From Flavobacteriaceae bacterium PS02338 (lineage in GTDB: Bacteria; Bacteroidota; Bacteroidia; Sphingobacteriales; Sphingobacteriaceae): a DNA stretch of 64,000 nucleotides. Numbering within the stretch: the stretch's first letter is position 1; each line of letters opens with the position of its first letter. Where the stretch lies: the NCBI GenBank assembly GCA_029959615.1, contig JASCOD010000002.1, positions 124,001-188,000 on the forward strand, read 5' to 3'. The notes under the pieces are model-generated. The model had not been told where the DNA came from, did not search any database, and saw only the letters and a program-made list of their open reading frames with translations. The position numbers were made by a program, and so were the translations under genes. Of the stretch, positions 60,757-64,000 are shown in pieces.

Positions 60757-61725
60757 TTAAGCTTTATGTGCCTTTAATGCAGCAATTATTTTCGGAACTA
60801 CTTCAAAAGCATCTCCAACGATACCATAATCAGCAACTTTAAAGAAAGGAGCTTCTGGATCTTTGTTAATTACAACGATTACTTTTGATGAGCTTACACC
60901 AGCTAAATGTTGGATAGCACCAGAAATACCGATAGCAATGTATAAATTAGGACTGATGGCAATGCCGGTTTGTCCAACGTGCTCTGAATGTGGTCTCCAA
61001 TCAGCATCTGATACTGGTTTAGAGCAAGCAGTAGCCGCACCTAAAAGGTCTGCCAACTCTTCAACCATACCCCAGTTTTCAGGACCTTTTAAACCTCTAC
61101 CACCAGAAACTACTATTTCTGCATCTGGTAAAGAAACTTTATTGGTTGCACGAACAATTTCTTTTACAATAGCTGTTAAATCACTAGATTTTACCTCTGG
61201 ACTAAATGCTTCGATAGCTACACTAACAGCATTTTCTTTTACACCAAAAGCATTTGGATTTAAAGCAATCACTTTATTTTCTGAAGTTAAAGTAGCGATA
61301 GCAAAAGCTTTACCAGAGAAAGCCGTTTTCTTTACAGAAAAACCGCCGTCTGTAGTAGGCAATTCTACTGCGCCATCTACTAAACCTGCTTTAAGTTTTA
61401 CTGCAACACGCGGTGCTAGGCCTTTTCCAGAGAAAGAGTTAGAAATTACCACGATATTTGCGCTTTCATTTTTAGCAGCCTCTGCAATTACCGAAGCATA
61501 AGCTTGGTTAACAAAGTTTTTAAGTTGATCTGCTTCTACTTTTAAAATCTTGCTTGCACCATATTTTCCAAGTTCGTTAAGCTCGCTTTCTGCAACATTA
61601 CCTATTGAAATAGCACTTAGGCTAGTACCTTGTTGATCTGCGATTGCTTTTGCGTAAGAAACTGCTTCGAAAACAGATTTTTTGAACTTTCCTTCTACTT
61701 GCTCTACATATACTAATACTGACAT
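60757..61725 (-). CDS. etfA: Electron transfer flavoprotein subunit alpha
   Basis: This 322-residue ETF-alpha/FixB subunit has an N-terminal alpha/beta domain (SVLVYVEQVEGKFKKSVFEA). The C-terminal FAD domain shows the signature VSGGRGLKGPENWGMVEELADLLGAA, CSKPVSDADWRPHSEHVGQTG and LYIAIGISGAIQHLAGVSSSKVIVVINKDPEAPFF. With EtfB it carries electrons from acyl-CoA dehydrogenases to the quinone pool. It lies 106 bases after etfB in the same direction. Confidence 0.96.
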   Translation of the reverse strand: MSVLVYVEQVEGKFKKSVFEAVSYAKAIADQQGTSLSAISIGNVAESELNELGKYGASKILKVEADQLKNFVNQAYASVIAEAAKNESANIVVISNSFSGKGLAPRVAVKLKAGLVDGAVELPTTDGGFSVKKTAFSGKAFAIATLTSENKVIALNPNAFGVKENAVSVAIEAFSPEVKSSDLTAIVKEIVRATNKVSLPDAEIVVSGGRGLKGPENWGMVEELADLLGAATACSKPVSDADWRPHSEHVGQTGIAISPNLYIAIGISGAIQHLAGVSSSKVIVVINKDPEAPFFKVADYGIVGDAFEVVPKIIAALKAHKA

Positions 61726-61831
61726 ATTAATCTATTTGAAATCTCCCAAAGGAGAATATTTGATGATAATCTAATTAATTATTGATTAGATAGGCAATTG
61801 GAACTGTAAACTTCAAACTGCCTACTGAAAA

Positions 61832-62569
61832 CTATATTACTTTCGCTTCGCTGTGCAATAATCCAATTAATTCTTCCGCACTTTCAGCTGGAATTAATTT
61901 TACCGAACCACGAGGAGCAGGAGTTTCAAACTTGCTTATTTTTCCAACTTCTTCTACAGCCACAGCTTCAATTACTTGAAGAGGCTTAGTTCTTGCAGAC
62001 ATGATGCCCCTCATATTAGGGATTTTTGCTTCTGCAGTACCTTCAGCACAACTAGCAACGAATTTGCCACTTACACTTACTACTTCTTTACCACCTTCAA
62101 TTTCACGTTCAATAGTTGCAGTAGAACCATCATAATCCAATTTTTTAATGATAGAAATAGATGGGATATCTAATAATTCGCCAACCATTGCCGCAACTTG
62201 AGATCCATTGTAGTCAATTGATTCTCTACCACATAAGATGATGTCAAAATCGTTTGATTTAGCATATTCAGCAATTTGAGTAGCAACGAAATAAGCATCT
62301 CTTGGAGCTCCATTAACCCTAACCGCATCATCGGCACCAATTGCTAATGCTTTTCTAATGGTTGGTTCTGTCGCAGCTTCACCAACATTAATTACAGTTA
62401 CCGTTCCTTTTCCTCCTTCAGCAAGTTCAATGGCACGAGAAAGTGCAATTTCATCGTAAGGATTTACAATATATTGTACACCGGCCGTATTGAATTCGGT
62501 ATTATCACCCGTAAAAGTTATTTTTGTCGTTGTGTCGGGAACGTTACTGATACAAACTAATATTTTCAT
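61832..62569 (-). CDS. etfB: Electron transfer flavoprotein subunit beta
   Basis: This 245-residue ETF-beta/FixA subunit has KILVCISNVPDTTTKITF at the start, VNPYDEIALSRAIELAEGGKG, DIILCGRESIDYNGSQVAAMVGELLDIPSIS, and the C-terminal recognition-loop region IPNMRGIMSARTKPL, with AMP-binding residues in the central part. It forms the heterodimer with EtfA encoded downstream. Length and motifs are complete. It is divergent from the TPR gene across a 193-base AT-rich gap. Confidence 0.96.
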   Translation of the reverse strand: MKILVCISNVPDTTTKITFTGDNTEFNTAGVQYIVNPYDEIALSRAIELAEGGKGTVTVINVGEAATEPTIRKALAIGADDAVRVNGAPRDAYFVATQIAEYAKSNDFDIILCGRESIDYNGSQVAAMVGELLDIPSISIIKKLDYDGSTATIEREIEGGKEVVSVSGKFVASCAEGTAEAKIPNMRGIMSARTKPLQVIEAVAVEEVGKISKFETPAPRGSVKLIPAESAEELIGLLHSEAKVI

Positions 62570-62762
62570 AATGATTTTTAGGTTAAAAAATTGTTATGCT
62601 TGCATAATATATTTGCAATGATATATATTCTAATTCTATTTTCATAGAATTATTTAGAATTTATATAAATAAGTGTTTTATATCATTTAAAAATGAACAC
62701 TTCGCAAGTTTATATGCGTTAAATAAATTACACAAACTTAATTAAAAAAGCAGGGATTTAAA

Positions 62763-63098
62763 ATGCAGAACCAGCGATTAGCCAAATTGTTTGAATTTTT
62801 AGAAAGCGATCCAAATGACAGTTTTATACTGTATGCAATTGCAACAGAATATAATGTGCAAAATGACATAGAAAATGCTTTGAAATATTACCTTCAGCTT
62901 ACAGAAAAGCATCCAGATTATGTAGGTACATATTATCATCTAGGTAAGTTATATGAGAAAATGGGGAAGAAAGATGAAGGGATAAAAATCTATCAAATAG
63001 GAATGCAGGCCGCTAGACAAAAACGTGATATGCACGCCTTATCTGAGCTACAAGGTGCTTATAACAGTGCTGCAGGTTTGGATTATGAAGATGATTAA
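62763..63098 (+). CDS. Small tetratricopeptide-repeat protein
   Basis: This 111-residue cytoplasmic protein has about two and a half TPR units: SFILYAIATEYNVQNDIENALKYYLQLTEKHPDY, then VGTYYHLGKLYEKMGKKDEGIKIYQIGMQAARQKRD. The start region RLAKLFEFLESDPND is typical of a family found beside etf genes in this phylum. It probably mediates protein-protein contact, and its partner is unknown. It is divergent from etfB. Confidence 0.88.
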   Translation: MQNQRLAKLFEFLESDPNDSFILYAIATEYNVQNDIENALKYYLQLTEKHPDYVGTYYHLGKLYEKMGKKDEGIKIYQIGMQAARQKRDMHALSELQGAYNSAAGLDYEDD

Positions 63099-63254
63099 TT
63101 ATTCAGGTATAAGGTATTAGGAGTTAGGCATCAGTTAATGAATGACCAATAATCAAATAAGATAGCTTTTAAATTGCTAATGCCCAAACTAGTGAACAAA
63201 TGAGCTAATGAACAGCTCGAATCGTAATTCGTAAATCTAAAATCGTAAATCCAA
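63099..63254. repeat. Low-complexity tandem-like sequence before chrA
   Basis: Short near-repeats are packed here: TATTAGGAGTTAGGCAT, GAACAAATGAGCTAATGAAC and three copies of TCGTAA[A/T]TC (63220-63252). The last copy runs into the chrA start. Confidence 0.5.
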
Positions 63255-64000
63255 TTGGCTAAACGACAACTCTTCTTTATCAGAAATGTGATCTATTTCA
63301 CCTTCACCGCATTTGGTGGAGCACAGGCACATTTGTCGTTGTTGTTGCGCTATTTCGTTACCAACATCAATTTCGTTACTGAAGAAGAATTATTGGAATT
63401 GAATGCTTTAGCTCAGGTTTTACCGGGTCCGGCTTCTACACAAACCTTAGTTGGTATCGCTTATAAAGTTGGTGGTTTAAAACTAGCTATTCTTACTTTC
63501 TTAATATGGATTTTACCTTCTGCTGCGATCATGACTTTGGCTGCTATCTGGTATTCCTTGTTAGATCAAAAAGATAAGCTAGTTGAAGTATTAGAATATA
63601 TTCATCCAATTGCTTTGGGGATTGTTGCTTACGGAGCTTTTAAATTAGGGAAAAGAGTGCTTACAAATCAAGTTTCTATTTTTTTAGCAGTAGGAGCCCT
63701 GGTTGGTACTTTGGTTTTGAGAGAAGCATATGTGTTTCCTTTAGCCATATTAATAGGAGGAATGGTTTCGTCAGCTATTGGAACACCTACCGAAGAAACT
63801 GAATTGAGGGTTAGGTTATTTGCAAACATCAATCCTAAGAAATTAGGTTATTTTATTGGTGTTCTGTTGTTTATGGCTATGCTTGGTGCTTTAATTAATA
63901 GGACATCTCCTTTTAGTTTACCAATAAGGCTGTTTGAAAACTTTTACCGTAACGGGATATTTATTTTTGGTGGTGGACAGGTTTTGGTACCGATGATGTT
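63255..64000 (+). CDS. chrA: Chromate transporter family protein, 3' end cut by window
   Basis: The frame is open from after a TAA at 63246-63248 to the right edge, 248 codons. It reads as the ChrA N-terminal half: FTFTAFGGAQAHLSLLLRYFV, LNALAQVLPGPASTQTLVGIAYKVGG (signature P-G-P) and several helices, then a second-half repeat start FENFYRNGIFIFGGGQVLVPMM. ChrA exports chromate, though homologues in many genomes have unproven substrates. There is no ATG at the expected place. TTG 63255 (LAKRQLFFIRN) is the best start, with GTG 63288 as an alternative. Confidence 0.88.
   Translation, partial: MAKRQLFFIRNVIYFTFTAFGGAQAHLSLLLRYFVTNINFVTEEELLELNALAQVLPGPASTQTLVGIAYKVGGLKLAILTFLIWILPSAAIMTLAAIWYSLLDQKDKLVEVLEYIHPIALGIVAYGAFKLGKRVLTNQVSIFLAVGALVGTLVLREAYVFPLAILIGGMVSSAIGTPTEETELRVRLFANINPKKLGYFIGVLLFMAMLGALINRTSPFSLPIRLFENFYRNGIFIFGGGQVLVPMM

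Noticed and set aside
60863..61501. Plus-strand 212-residue open frame
   Set aside because: It lies wholly antisense to etfA, whose frame has clear family motifs; no domain is seen in the antisense product.

Overview
The window reads as a chromosome segment of a Bacteroidota bacterium, most probably a Pedobacter-like member of the Sphingobacteriaceae. The DNA is AT-rich. It encodes SusC/SusD proteins, three PorP/SprF-family partners of the type IX secretion system (T9SS), secreted proteins with the T9SS type B C-terminal domain, an RpoN with a Bacteroidota-like layout, and many lipoproteins. Shine-Dalgarno sites are mostly absent, as is usual in this phylum. Genus placement is inference from protein style only.

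Layout. (1) 1-9297: two paralogous modules, each a very large secreted protein (IgGFc-binding-like head, PKD repeats, type B CTD) followed by an overlapping PorP/SprF gene. The first module is cut by the left edge. (2) 9299-11842: rpoN, mscL and a small exported NTF2-like protein. (3) 11848-38499: a pectin utilisation locus. It has a LacI regulator, SusC, SusD, a DUF5123-type lipoprotein, a CE12 esterase, two CE8 pectinesterases, a PL1 pectate lyase, GH43, a TonB-plug protein without a barrel, GH28, GH105 fused to a DUF4350-like domain, PL10, a two-domain alpha/beta hydrolase, an N-formylglutamate-amidohydrolase-like protein and a DUF4397 lipoprotein. An extracellular-type nuclease lies antisense inside it. 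(4) 38850-44582: a third surface module, in which a 1003-residue glycine-rich protein and a 245-residue secreted protein precede a small protein carrying the T9SS CTD and a PorP/SprF protein. (5) 44583-64000: mostly chromosomal genes, namely a beta-CASP metallohydrolase, lipoproteins, a 7TM-LuxR regulator, a compact cluster ending in miaA and a DNA adenine methylase, an outer-membrane barrel, a DUF3347 lipoprotein, citrate synthase, DUF3667, a nucleoside-type MFS permease, a bifunctional nuclease, etfA/etfB, a TPR protein and a right-edge-truncated chromate transporter.

How the parts fit. The pectin locus can be read as one pathway: CE8 and CE12 remove methyl and acetyl groups, PL1, PL10 and GH28 cut the galacturonan backbone, SusC/D import oligomers, and GH105 removes the unsaturated end. 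An identical 15-base LacI-type operator candidate lies upstream of both susC (12972-12986) and the GH28 gene (29658-29672), suggesting that the adjacent LacI protein controls both halves. A strong terminator at 19709-19737 separates susCD from the enzyme genes.

Most interesting items: the three T9SS surface modules, especially the split one; the shared LacI-type operator; the barrel-less TonB-plug protein and the amidohydrolase-like protein within the pectin locus; a family of short hairpin repeats with apparently compensatory changes; an NHL protein whose C-terminal domain is interrupted by a membrane/lipobox segment; and a GNAT/Mom-like protein next to a DNA adenine methylase. No rRNA, tRNA, CRISPR array, prophage or insertion sequence was recognised.
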